Source: Chloroflexota bacterium (lineage in GTDB: Bacteria; Chloroflexota; Anaerolineae; Aggregatilineales; J027). Taken from it: 64,000 bases of DNA. The notes under the pieces were generated by a model. It was not told the origin of the DNA, ran no database searches, and saw nothing but the letters and a program-made list of their open reading frames with translations. Position numbers and translations under genes: made by a program. Below, in pieces: positions 33,412 through 42,007 of the stretch. How positions within the stretch are numbered: the stretch's first letter is position 1; each line of letters begins with the position of its first letter. Where the stretch lies: the NCBI GenBank assembly GCA_024434115.1, contig QMIT01000004.1:155073-219072 (forward strand), read 5' to 3'.

Positions 33412-34072
33412 ATTTCACGAACCGTAGGGCCAAGATCAATGGAATTTTGCCGCCTCCCACATTAGGATGACAGGGTTCTCGCACAGCATCCAACGTCAAT
33501 CCAGCGGACTGACCAGCGTCAAAATAATCAGCGTAGTTGTGGATATAATGCTCAACGGCATAGGTGCGACCATCGTCCCCGGTAAAGGTGCGCTGCCCAC
33601 CCTGCCATGCCTGAAAGGGATGAAAATCGCTGATAAGGGCCACCCCACCCGGTTTTAAGGCCCGCCCCATTTCTGAGATGGCCCGGCGCATGGCAGTCGG
33701 TGTGAGATGGCCCATCGCCAACCCGCACAGCATCACATCTATCGAATTGGAGGCTAAGGGGAGGTTGGACATCTCCGCTTGGGCAATAGTTTCCAATATC
33801 CCTGCTTGCAGCATCGGCAGACTGTTATCGAGGCCAATCACGTCGGTTGCTCCATTTGCCAGCGCCAGCTTGCCCCAGCGCCCCGTGCCACAACCTAAAT
33901 CAAGAACCCGTTTATCTTGCAACGGTGGCAACAAATCAAGTAGGGCCGTTTGTTCCACCTGCATCAACAGGTTATGGGCTTCGGCAGGATAGGTTTTGGC
34001 CCACTGAGCATAAGCACTCTGGCTCAGCAGGGTTTGAAATGAATGTTTGCGGAAGCGCGTCAATAAATTCAT
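33410..34072 (-). CDS. Class I SAM-dependent methyltransferase (BioC-like)
   Basis: 220 residues. SAM-binding motif I is VLDLGCGTGRWG, with GLDNSLPMLQ as the acidic ribose contact (motif II) and ALKPGGVALISDFHP as motif IV/V. The long N-terminal helix before motif I and the C-terminal RTYAVEHYIHNYADYF region are typical of BioC/UbiE-type small-molecule methyltransferases. No partner gene for biotin or quinone synthesis is adjacent, so the substrate is unknown. The ATG at 34072 lacks an obvious ribosome site. Confidence 0.85.
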   Translation of the reverse strand: MNLLTRFRKHSFQTLLSQSAYAQWAKTYPAEAHNLLMQVEQTALLDLLPPLQDKRVLDLGCGTGRWGKLALANGATDVIGLDNSLPMLQAGILETIAQAEMSNLPLASNSIDVMLCGLAMGHLTPTAMRRAISEMGRALKPGGVALISDFHPFQAWQGGQRTFTGDDGRTYAVEHYIHNYADYFDAGQSAGLTLDAVREPCHPNVGGGKIPLILALRFVK

Positions 34073-34132
34073 GATGATTGGGTTAAACGGGTAGGGACAA
34101 CCGGCGATTTTATCCCTACCAGCCTAGCGGAT

Positions 34133-35497
34133 TTAGGGCAGCGGCGTCAAGGTGGGGAAAGGCGTGGAAGTTGGGAAGGGCGTTGGTGAGCCATTCCATT
34201 CGGCAAATTGAGTCGAGGTGGCAACCCACACCGCCGTACCTGTTGCCGAAACAACCTCGGCTGTCGCTTGGGCATCTACCAGTTCATCACTGACCGTCAC
34301 ACTAAACATCGGGCCTTCGGTGACATAGGGGTCAAATTTTCGCACAATTTCAAACCATGTATTGCCCGGTTTGAGGTGCATGGGGTTGTTACGGTCATTA
34401 TAGTTAAAGCGCAATTGAATTGAGCCGTATTCCCGATTGCGATACCACCAACCCTGATACCATTGACCATCACGGAACAGCCACGCCCGTGAATAGCCCC
34501 AGAGCTGATGCTCCAGCGCGATTCCCCCGACCTCGCTTTCATAAACATCGGGGCGATCCGTATGCCAGACTTCCAAAATCACCAAGTTATCGGTGGTAAT
34601 CTGCTCGCCTGTACCTAGATCAATATGGGGCAGGCCGGAGTCCCAACGATAATATTTACTGTCGGCAGGGTTATATTGCCAGCGCACCTCGGATTGTGGG
34701 CTGTACCAATCAATAGAAATGTCACTAGCGGTATCGCCATCGGGATCGGGAGTCTCGGAAAAAGCCAACCCCACCGCCTGCATCCCTTGATTGACATCAA
34801 TGCGTTCGGCCTCGGCCCAAATGCCATCGGTATCACCAAAAAGGGTGTGTTCAAAGGCTTTGCCCGGTTCGGGATAGCGACAAAAGGTTGGGCAGGGATA
34901 ATTGGAAAAATGGGGGGTAATGGCCCGCCAACGCCAATCGGATTCTAAGATATAGTTACGAATCCAGTCATTTGAGCCGCTGTAGGCCAGCAAGCCCTGA
35001 AACATTTGGACCAATTCGAGATCAACTAGACGTGCCGAACGTATACTGCCGACCCGTCCGGGGCTGTGGCTACGGAATATGGCGGCAAAACGGGTAACAC
35101 CCCCTTCGGCCTCATATTCAAACACAATATCGGCGGCACTTAGGCCATATTGCGGACGCACAATCGGCGGGTAGTTGCTAATTTTGACGATCAGATTGCG
35201 CCGATCACGGGCAGCCTCGTTGGGATAGGGCAAGCCGGTCAGAGGATTGATATTTTCAGGATATTCAAAAGGGCCAAGCGCTACCGCCGTAGATTCGGGT
35301 GATGGGGTCAGGCTAGGTGTAGGGGTGTTTTGGGTCGAGCCTATTGGGAAATTTTCATCCCCTTCAATGGTATTGGTGGGAAAGGCCGTAACCGTTGATC
35401 CTTGTCGGGCACTGGAAACGCCACTGTTGAGACTAAACATGACCAGCGTTACAAAAATCAACAAGCCAGCCGTTGCAAAAATCTGAGACCGCTTCAT
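34133..35497 (-). CDS. DUF3048 domain-containing exported protein (YerB-like)
   Basis: 454 residues. Hydrophobic N-terminal anchor at about 8-26, then a Thr/Pro/Ser-rich linker, then NPLTGLPYPNEAARDRRNLIVKISNYPPIVRPQYGLSAADIVFEYEAEGGVTRFAAIF, which is characteristic of DUF3048 (YerB family) with the HSPGRVGSIRSAR segment. Such proteins are exported and of unknown activity. The C-terminal tail ends in a low-complexity Thr/Pro stretch, which suggests a surface location. ATG 35497 follows AGGAAA. Transcribed from the same strand as the caspase-like gene, 94 bp upstream of it. Confidence 0.85.
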   Translation of the reverse strand: MKRSQIFATAGLLIFVTLVMFSLNSGVSSARQGSTVTAFPTNTIEGDENFPIGSTQNTPTPSLTPSPESTAVALGPFEYPENINPLTGLPYPNEAARDRRNLIVKISNYPPIVRPQYGLSAADIVFEYEAEGGVTRFAAIFRSHSPGRVGSIRSARLVDLELVQMFQGLLAYSGSNDWIRNYILESDWRWRAITPHFSNYPCPTFCRYPEPGKAFEHTLFGDTDGIWAEAERIDVNQGMQAVGLAFSETPDPDGDTASDISIDWYSPQSEVRWQYNPADSKYYRWDSGLPHIDLGTGEQITTDNLVILEVWHTDRPDVYESEVGGIALEHQLWGYSRAWLFRDGQWYQGWWYRNREYGSIQLRFNYNDRNNPMHLKPGNTWFEIVRKFDPYVTEGPMFSVTVSDELVDAQATAEVVSATGTAVWVATSTQFAEWNGSPTPFPTSTPFPTLTPLP

Positions 35498-35590
35498 GGA
35501 CAATTTCCTATAATTCGCCGAAAAAGCAGCAAGGAATTATCCGGTGGTCAGTCCGATTTGTAAACTACGACTTCTCTGCGTTTGCTACGT

Positions 35591-36622
35591 TCACCAGAAT
35601 CCGGCGAGTCGGGCAAACAAGCGGCGGCGTTTAGCACGATTGGCCCGGCTGGGGGGTCGCAAGAGGGTTGTGCGCTCAGAGTCATAGGAGATTTTACTTT
35701 GTACGGTGGGTTCAGTAGCGGCAATGTGATAATTCATCTGGGGCGGACGGTCTACCAATGTCTGCTCATATTCGCCCTTCCGCAGCACCCCCGGACGCAA
35801 ACGGGTATGGTCTAAATCAGGTGGGCGTGAGGCAGGGCGCTTGGCTTCAACCGCAAGCGTCTTAAAAATGAAGTCACCACCACCATCCCCAACTAGGCGG
35901 CCTACTTGGGGAATCTGCCGCCCGTGTGTATAGCTGCTGACTTGATCTTGCAAATACATACCGAGATGAGAAGCCCGCAAGATGCTATCTTTGGCCGCGT
36001 GGCCCTTTAATCCCCGCAGCAAAAAATAGGTAAAAATTGAATGGCCCTCACCGGAGAGACGATCCGAAATCATCTGGTCAGCCGTACCCGCTGTAATGAT
36101 TTGACGGGCCGAACGCCGCAAAAACTCGTCATAGGGGTCACTTGAACCGCGCATCAAGGCCAAGCCGCTAAAACAGGCATCCAGCAAAAACAGCACATGC
36201 TTGGCGGGCATGAAGGCAGTCTGACGGATGAACTCATCCATCTCGATGAAGGTACTCCATAAGCCCTGTTCAGCGTCATAGGGCGCGATATACCCAACGT
36301 TACCCATCGCCGTCCGCGCACGGGTGATGCCATGTCCCGCATAATAAATCAGCAGGCGATCATCCTTGCCCACACGGTTGGGGTCGGTTAGATGATCTTC
36401 AACTACCGATTCAATCACCGCTTTAGTGGCTTGTTGGCCCGTCAATAAAACAATATGATCGGCAGGGAAACCGAGTTCTTTGATGAGAAAATCTACCAGC
36501 GTCACGGCGCCGGATTCAGCAGTTTCTAAGGGTGGCAGGCCGTCATTTTTGTAGCGATCAATGCCGATCACCAGCGCCCAGCTTTTGGCATAAGCAGTCG
36601 AGAATTGTTTTTGATTTGTCAT
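35591..36622 (-). CDS. Caspase-like cysteine protease (peptidase C14 family)
   Basis: 343 residues, cytoplasmic by sequence. Begins with the caspase/metacaspase first strand SWALVIGIDRYKNDGLPPLETA. The catalytic His is H97 in IYYAGHG and the catalytic Cys is C150 in FLLDACFSG. After the ~265-residue protease domain there is a basic tail with Arg/Pro-rich segments and no recognisable effector or sensor domain. Caspases in bacteria often act as effectors in cell-suicide or defence systems but also have housekeeping roles. It is divergent from the histidine kinase (229 bp gap). No obvious partner sensor gene is on the same strand. No strong ribosome site. Confidence 0.9.
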   Translation of the reverse strand: MTNQKQFSTAYAKSWALVIGIDRYKNDGLPPLETAESGAVTLVDFLIKELGFPADHIVLLTGQQATKAVIESVVEDHLTDPNRVGKDDRLLIYYAGHGITRARTAMGNVGYIAPYDAEQGLWSTFIEMDEFIRQTAFMPAKHVLFLLDACFSGLALMRGSSDPYDEFLRRSARQIITAGTADQMISDRLSGEGHSIFTYFLLRGLKGHAAKDSILRASHLGMYLQDQVSSYTHGRQIPQVGRLVGDGGGDFIFKTLAVEAKRPASRPPDLDHTRLRPGVLRKGEYEQTLVDRPPQMNYHIAATEPTVQSKISYDSERTTLLRPPSRANRAKRRRLFARLAGFW

Positions 36623-36720
36623 AGTTAATAGCTGTAACGCTCACTTCAGATTATAGACAGCGCCGTGTGTTAGACTGAGATATAATAATTGGAATGATCC
36701 ATCCTAATGATTGGAGAAAA

Positions 36721-36765
36721 ATGAAAACCGAATCTAAACGATACACCTACTATTTACTATCTTAA
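36721..36765 (+). other. Possible 14-codon leader peptide upstream of the histidine kinase
   Basis: ATG preceded by TTGGAGAAAA, a good ribosome site, encoding MKTESKRYTYYLLS and a stop. A -10-like TATAAT sits at 36681-36686. It may be a leader peptide or chance, with no supporting terminator or attenuator seen. Confidence 0.25.
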
Positions 36766-36828
36766 CTCAACTTTCTAAAATTTGTGAAACATTTATACTT
36801 TTTTCAGATTTAGCCTGAGGGTCGAGAA

Positions 36829-36855
36829 GTGTATCCGGCAAATAGCGCTCTATGA
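36829..36855 (+). other. Possible 8-codon coupled leader ORF
   Basis: GTG preceded by GAGGG at good spacing encodes MYPANSAL and ends at TGA (36853-36855), which overlaps the histidine kinase ATG (36852-36854). The kinase ATG has no ribosome site of its own, so its translation may depend on this mini-ORF. Confidence 0.3.
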
Positions 36856-39296
36856 CAGCAACGCCGCCATCTCTAAAAATCCGCCATTTAACGCGCCCGG
36901 CTGTCGGGTGGCAGATGGGTGATCCCTCAACCTATGCGGTGCCGTTTCACAATCTCAAAGTCATCCGCTTGGCTCTGCACGATACTATTGCCTTCCATCT
37001 CAGCCAAACTCAGCCAACTATTGCCCATGCGGAAATCACCACGGCCCAGACCGCCGCTGAGGGTGAATGGGTGCGATTGCTCAATGCCTCACTTCCACCA
37101 GACAGTGCCCCTTTGACCTTGGAACACGTCGTCAATTCACGGCTACGTTACAGTTATGAATTCCATTGGTTGGCCGAACATTATGCCAGCCAATTGAGCG
37201 GCGACACGGCTCAGTTTTGGAAGATGCTGACCAAGCGGTTGATCGGAAGGGAAAAGCGGTGGTTGGCTCGGCTATTGCCAACGGCGTTTTTATATCGCCA
37301 ACTCCCCACCCTGTTGCGACCTGCGACGATCAACCCTCTCAATTTCAAATATGTGGGGTTACGCACCCTCGAAGCCACATGGACTGCCGACGAAGCCCTA
37401 ACTCCGATTGAACAAGAATACGAAGACCTCTATCTGCGGGATACGGAGTCGCTGCTGCGAACCGTCCTCAAGGAAGTGCCTAATCTAACAGGGCGTAATA
37501 CCAACTTATTTGCCCAACAAGACCCGACTGACCGACACATCACCTATCAGTGGGCAGTCGGCTGGCAAGAAAAATCTCAACATACTTCACGGGCCATCGC
37601 CATTGGTTTAGGGTTGAGTGTTTTGTTAAGCCTGCTGGATGTCCAACTCGGCGATATTTTTATCCTCTCCCAGATAGTTATTGTACCATTTTTCTTTGCC
37701 ATCATATGGGTCGTTATCCTGCAAATGCGGCGGGCACTCGGCGAACAAGAATACGCCCGACGTGAAGCTGATTTACGGGCCGATGAGCAGGTGGAAATGC
37801 TCGAAAATGCCCAACGAATAGACCGCGAACTGCACAGCGTTTTAAGTGTGGAGCGTGTCTTATCGTTGATTTTGGATTGGGCTATCCGGTTCACCTTTGC
37901 TGATACCGCCGCCGTCATGTTGGTGGATGCTCAACACGGCACTTTGCATACAGGCAAACATCAAGGCTATCCCCGCGAACTCGTCAGTATTGATCTCAAT
38001 ATGCCCATTTCTTGGCAGCAAGGTGTCCCCGGACGCGCCGCCCGCACGGGGCAGACCTGTTATGTACCAGATGTGCTGCAAGACCCAGACTACCTGCCGC
38101 TGGTGAAAGGGATTCGTTCACAACTGGTCGTCCCGATCAAACGCGGGGTTGAGGTCATTGCCATTCTCAATCTTGAAAAAACAGTGGCCGATGGGTTTTC
38201 ACTCGAAGAACGCCGCCGTATCGAATTGCTGTGCGGTCGTGCTGCCATTGCGATTATCAATGCCCAACTTTTTGCCGAGACGCAGCGTGAACGCGAAAAA
38301 CTACGCACACTGTTGGCCGCCGTCAGCGAAGGGGTCATTGTCACAGATCGGGACGACAGGCTCATTCTGGTCAATCAAATGGTGATTGATCTGTTCAATT
38401 TGGAGGAACACAAAGACTATACCCGGCTCACTTTTGCTGAGACGTTTGAACATACCCCCCTCAATGCGATTTACTATCAAGAAAACGGCCTGCGTGATAC
38501 TGTCGTTCGTGCTGAAATCAGCCTGCAAGGTCGCAATTTTGAGGTGTCACGGGTGCCAGTTCAGCATGTGGGGTATACGTTGGTACTGCACGACATCACA
38601 CCGTTTAAGGAGCTTGACCAGCTTAAGACTGATTTTGTGCAAATGTTTTCGCACGACATCAAAAATCCCATCAGCACGATTATTGGCAGTCTCGGCTATC
38701 TGGAAATGTCCCAAGAGTTAAATCAGCGGGGCAAAGATAATCTTGGCCGGGCAGAACGGGCCGCTTTCTACATCAACCAATTGATTGATGACCTATTGCA
38801 TTTGACCAAATTGGAAGCGGGTATTGCGCTCGATCTAAAACCTATCCGCCTTGCCACTGTCATCGCTGAGGCGGAAGACGCCAACCGGATGCGCCTTGAA
38901 GAGAAGCAACTAACCCTCGAGATTGTCCTTGCCCCACATCTACCGCTTGTCTTGATTGACCCATCACGTATCAATCAGGTGTTTAATAATCTGCTTGGCA
39001 ACGCGATCAAATACACACCCGCCGGGGGTAAAATCACCCTGACCGCCTTTGTATGGGGTGGTAATTTTGTTGAGGTGCGGATACAAGATACGGGTATCGG
39101 CATCCCGCCCGAATATCTCAACACGATTTTTGATAAATTTGTGCGTGTCAAAAGCGACGAAAACGTGCGAATCAAGGGCACAGGTTTGGGCTTGGCGATT
39201 GTCCGCAAATTGATTGAGGCACATGGCGGCAACATCCGGGTCGAGAGTGTACTGGGTCAAGGGGCAACCTTTGTTTTCACCCTACCCTGTGCTTAA
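36852..39296 (+). CDS. Sensor histidine kinase with GAF and PAS domains
   Basis: 814 residues. A distinctive N-terminal domain (about 1-240, no match recognised), then two adjacent hydrophobic stretches near 248-290 that look like membrane helices, then a GAF domain (about 320-480), a PAS-like segment (about 490-590, starting LLAAVSEGVIVTDRDDR), HisKA with phosphoacceptor H601 in MFSHDIKNPIS, and HATPase_c with N box NNLLGNAIKYTP, G1 DTGIGIP and G2 GTGLGLAIV. Has no receiver domain and no response regulator gene next to it, so the partner is elsewhere. It likely senses a small ligand or redox state through GAF/PAS. The N-terminal domain is what makes it unusual. Divergent from the caspase-like gene. 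Confidence 0.9.
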   Translation: MTATPPSLKIRHLTRPAVGWQMGDPSTYAVPFHNLKVIRLALHDTIAFHLSQTQPTIAHAEITTAQTAAEGEWVRLLNASLPPDSAPLTLEHVVNSRLRYSYEFHWLAEHYASQLSGDTAQFWKMLTKRLIGREKRWLARLLPTAFLYRQLPTLLRPATINPLNFKYVGLRTLEATWTADEALTPIEQEYEDLYLRDTESLLRTVLKEVPNLTGRNTNLFAQQDPTDRHITYQWAVGWQEKSQHTSRAIAIGLGLSVLLSLLDVQLGDIFILSQIVIVPFFFAIIWVVILQMRRALGEQEYARREADLRADEQVEMLENAQRIDRELHSVLSVERVLSLILDWAIRFTFADTAAVMLVDAQHGTLHTGKHQGYPRELVSIDLNMPISWQQGVPGRAARTGQTCYVPDVLQDPDYLPLVKGIRSQLVVPIKRGVEVIAILNLEKTVADGFSLEERRRIELLCGRAAIAIINAQLFAETQREREKLRTLLAAVSEGVIVTDRDDRLILVNQMVIDLFNLEEHKDYTRLTFAETFEHTPLNAIYYQENGLRDTVVRAEISLQGRNFEVSRVPVQHVGYTLVLHDITPFKELDQLKTDFVQMFSHDIKNPISTIIGSLGYLEMSQELNQRGKDNLGRAERAAFYINQLIDDLLHLTKLEAGIALDLKPIRLATVIAEAEDANRMRLEEKQLTLEIVLAPHLPLVLIDPSRINQVFNNLLGNAIKYTPAGGKITLTAFVWGGNFVEVRIQDTGIGIPPEYLNTIFDKFVRVKSDENVRIKGTGLGLAIVRKLIEAHGGNIRVESVLGQGATFVFTLPCA

Positions 39297-39393
39297 CCCC
39301 CCACTTGGCCTATTTTTCCCCAATTCGCTGGTGATTAAGCTAGAATCAAATGACAAGTATTTGTATTCATAACTTAGAAGTGGGGGTAAATCC

Positions 39394-40413
39394 ATGATCC
39401 GTTCGCTATTGGCCCCTCGTGCCAATGCTCAAACACAATCTACCGATGATGAAACTGCCGAAGCGCCCGTCATTAAACGCAACCTCACCCGCGAAAATCT
39501 TGAAGCGGCGGTGGGTGATGAAATTTTGGTCTGGCTCGACTTTGTTGACCCGGAGACAGAGGAAATTCAGTGGCTTCAACAGATATTCAAATTGCATCCG
39601 ATTGTGGTGACCGATTTACAGCGTGAAGACCGCCGACCAACATTGGTGGTCTATCCAGAGTATATGTTTTTATCGCTATTTCAGCCTCAGATGGCAGTGG
39701 GGCAAGTGAAGGGCGAGGAAATACACTGCATTATCGGGAACAAGTTCTTTCTTACCATCCGAAAACCCAACAGTACCACCATTGAGGGCGTTTATAATCG
39801 GGTAGCGCAAAACGAAGAGGCATGGGGGCGGGGTACGATTTACTTTCTCTATCTGGTCATTCAGGCGGTCATTGACGCTTATTATCCGTTGTTGGATCGT
39901 ATCAGCATTCAATTATTTGAGCTAGAAGAAAAAACGTTAAGCAATGGGGAAGGCAAAATTGCCCAAAAATCCGTCTATCGCATCAAACAACAGCTCATCG
40001 CCTTACGTCAGATGATTTCACCCCAGCGGGAAGTGCTGTCGAATGTGATCGGGGAGCAGCGCATTAGCCAAAGTCCTGCAAATCGGGATTTATTTGCCCA
40101 TCTTTATGAGCGCCTGCTGCGGATTTATGATGTGATTGATGCCCAACGAGACTTATCGAATAACGTCTTGGATTTGCTACAGAATCAGGAGTCCATTCGC
40201 CTAACCGAAGCCGTCAACCGCCTTACCATCATTTCGATCATTTTTCTGCCATTGACCTTTTTGGTAAGCCTCTTTAGCCTAAATTTCATCACCACCGAGC
40301 CGGAACTGGAAATTCCAATGCCGGGATGGGTATTTTTCACCCTATTGACAGGCATCATGATACTATGCGGGTTGTTATTGGCGCGATTTTTCCGAAAACA
40401 GGGGTGGTTATAA
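39394..40413 (+). CDS. CorA-type Mg/metal transporter family protein lacking the GMN motif
   Basis: 339 residues with the CorA arrangement: N-terminal alpha/beta cytoplasmic domain (about 30-150), long coiled helices (TLSNGEGKIAQKSVYRIKQQLIALRQMI, then ANRDLFAHLYERLLRIYDVIDAQRDL), and two C-terminal membrane helices. The normal GMN at the end of the first pore helix is S295-L296-N297 in SLFSLNFITTEPE, so the selectivity motif keeps only the Asn. It may transport another cation or have altered selectivity. GGGGG precedes the ATG. Its last 59 bp overlap the convergent glycosyltransferase gene. No regulatory riboswitch seen upstream. Confidence 0.8.
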   Translation: MIRSLLAPRANAQTQSTDDETAEAPVIKRNLTRENLEAAVGDEILVWLDFVDPETEEIQWLQQIFKLHPIVVTDLQREDRRPTLVVYPEYMFLSLFQPQMAVGQVKGEEIHCIIGNKFFLTIRKPNSTTIEGVYNRVAQNEEAWGRGTIYFLYLVIQAVIDAYYPLLDRISIQLFELEEKTLSNGEGKIAQKSVYRIKQQLIALRQMISPQREVLSNVIGEQRISQSPANRDLFAHLYERLLRIYDVIDAQRDLSNNVLDLLQNQESIRLTEAVNRLTIISIIFLPLTFLVSLFSLNFITTEPELEIPMPGWVFFTLLTGIMILCGLLLARFFRKQGWL

Positions 40414-41992
40414 CGGGGGTGATCTGCCACACGGTCAGCCATAAGCCGTTTTTGGGTCGGCGGAAAATGGCGAGGCGTTCCCACGTCAGGCCATCTAATT
40501 CAACCGGGGCCGTCTCAAGAGGTTCGGTTTCACCAAAGGCTTGTTCAACAATGACGTAAATCGGTTGGGTGGTCGCGCCTTTCTCAATTAAGGGCGTCCA
40601 CAGGTCGGGAGTAACGGTTGGCCCGTGCAATTCTTGACCCAAACAAGTAAGCTGGATGGGTTCAATAGCGTATAGTTCGAGGCGGTCACATAAATAAGCG
40701 ACCATCATGACCTGCACATGCCCATCTGCCCGCTGACCCGTCTGCTGCAAATAACCCAATGTCGGTAACAGGCCATAAGCGTTCAAACGGCTTTGGAAAT
40801 AATCGCGATTGTCAAAATAGGGCATTTTGAGGGCGGGGGCATCGTTGGAAGCGTTGACCGCGAAAGGCCAAGCAAACGTGATAGCCCAAATCGCCAAAAT
40901 CAGCCCGACAGCGGCCCGCCATAACTGCCCTTGCAGTTTGGATGGAATAGATGGCAAACGGAGTTGGGTAAATGTCGCCAATCCACCGCCCATGAGCATC
41001 GCCACTGGAAACATGCCCGGCATCAGATAGCGGCTGTGGATACGTACCACCAAAATCAAGATGGGTATCCAGATAATCAGCAACCAAGAAATCCCATACA
41101 GACTTTCGCGGAGGGTTTTCCATAAACCCAGCGCCACAACCAGCAAACCGACAATCGTCATTGGCTCGGAAATCAGCAGTTCGGTCTTACTCCACGTCTC
41201 TTCCAGTTTGCCCGTGTCTTCGTTAGAAAACACACTTTCATCCAGTAGGGATTGATCTACCAGCACGTATTCAACGCCCTGCGTCTTGGCAATCGCCGCC
41301 GGAATCAGGATAGGCACAATCCACAGCAGCAGGGTCGCGCCGCCCGCCACCACCAGAAATTTGAAGTAGCGCTTAAAATGGGCACAGAATTTTTCGACTA
41401 GACTCCCCTGTCCCCACTGGCCGAGGCACAAGATCGCTGCGACAGGGATTAATGCACTGAACATCATGGTCAGTTTCGCCATTGAAGCCAGCGCGACCAA
41501 CCCACCGACTATGCCCGCCCGCCGATAGGTCGGTTTTTGCGCCAGATAGACACTCTGCCACGCCGTCAGTGCCCCCAATGCCGCTGCGACGCCATCCGCC
41601 AGCACCATGCGCTCGTAAAACAGGGCATAGGGCAGCAGGGCATAAAAAATGATGGCGATCAGGGCGGCCCGTTGGTTAAATAATCGGCGGGTGGTAGCAT
41701 ACAGCGCCGCACTCCCCAACAAGGTGAATAGGGCGACAGCAGTACGTGACATATTCAGAGCGTGGGCCGGGTCAGTCGTATGGAATGGCGCTATCCAGAC
41801 ATAGAGCAAGAATTTACCGAGGCTTTTTTCGGCGGGGTGAGTCTCAAAATTGGCAATACCCGCCGCCCGTTCGATATGGCGGTGTTCGTCAATAAAAAAA
41901 GGTTGATGGGTGGGCCGATGGGCACGGAAAAAGAAATGGAGCAGCAGGACGAGGACAATTAAGCCATAGGTCGAAAAATTTCGCTTTGCCAT
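40355..41992 (-). CDS. GT-C family membrane glycosyltransferase, paralogue A
   Basis: 545 residues with about ten membrane segments. After the first helix the loop HRPTHQPFFIDEHRHIERAAG contains the Asp-Glu pair that serves as catalytic acid in PMT/ArnT (GT39/GT83-like) enzymes. AFYALLPYALFYERMVLADG is a family signature. Expected to move a sugar from a polyprenyl-phosphate donor to protein or lipid on the outer face. Highly similar in order and motifs to the next gene (42008-43660), indicating tandem duplication. Its 3' end overlaps the convergent corA-like gene by 59 bp. The start at 41992 has only a weak ribosome site. Confidence 0.82.
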   Translation of the reverse strand: MAKRNFSTYGLIVLVLLLHFFFRAHRPTHQPFFIDEHRHIERAAGIANFETHPAEKSLGKFLLYVWIAPFHTTDPAHALNMSRTAVALFTLLGSAALYATTRRLFNQRAALIAIIFYALLPYALFYERMVLADGVAAALGALTAWQSVYLAQKPTYRRAGIVGGLVALASMAKLTMMFSALIPVAAILCLGQWGQGSLVEKFCAHFKRYFKFLVVAGGATLLLWIVPILIPAAIAKTQGVEYVLVDQSLLDESVFSNEDTGKLEETWSKTELLISEPMTIVGLLVVALGLWKTLRESLYGISWLLIIWIPILILVVRIHSRYLMPGMFPVAMLMGGGLATFTQLRLPSIPSKLQGQLWRAAVGLILAIWAITFAWPFAVNASNDAPALKMPYFDNRDYFQSRLNAYGLLPTLGYLQQTGQRADGHVQVMMVAYLCDRLELYAIEPIQLTCLGQELHGPTVTPDLWTPLIEKGATTQPIYVIVEQAFGETEPLETAPVELDGLTWERLAIFRRPKNGLWLTVWQITPVITTPVFGKIAPITTRIVS

Positions 41993-42007
41993 CGGTATTC
42001 TTTCAGA

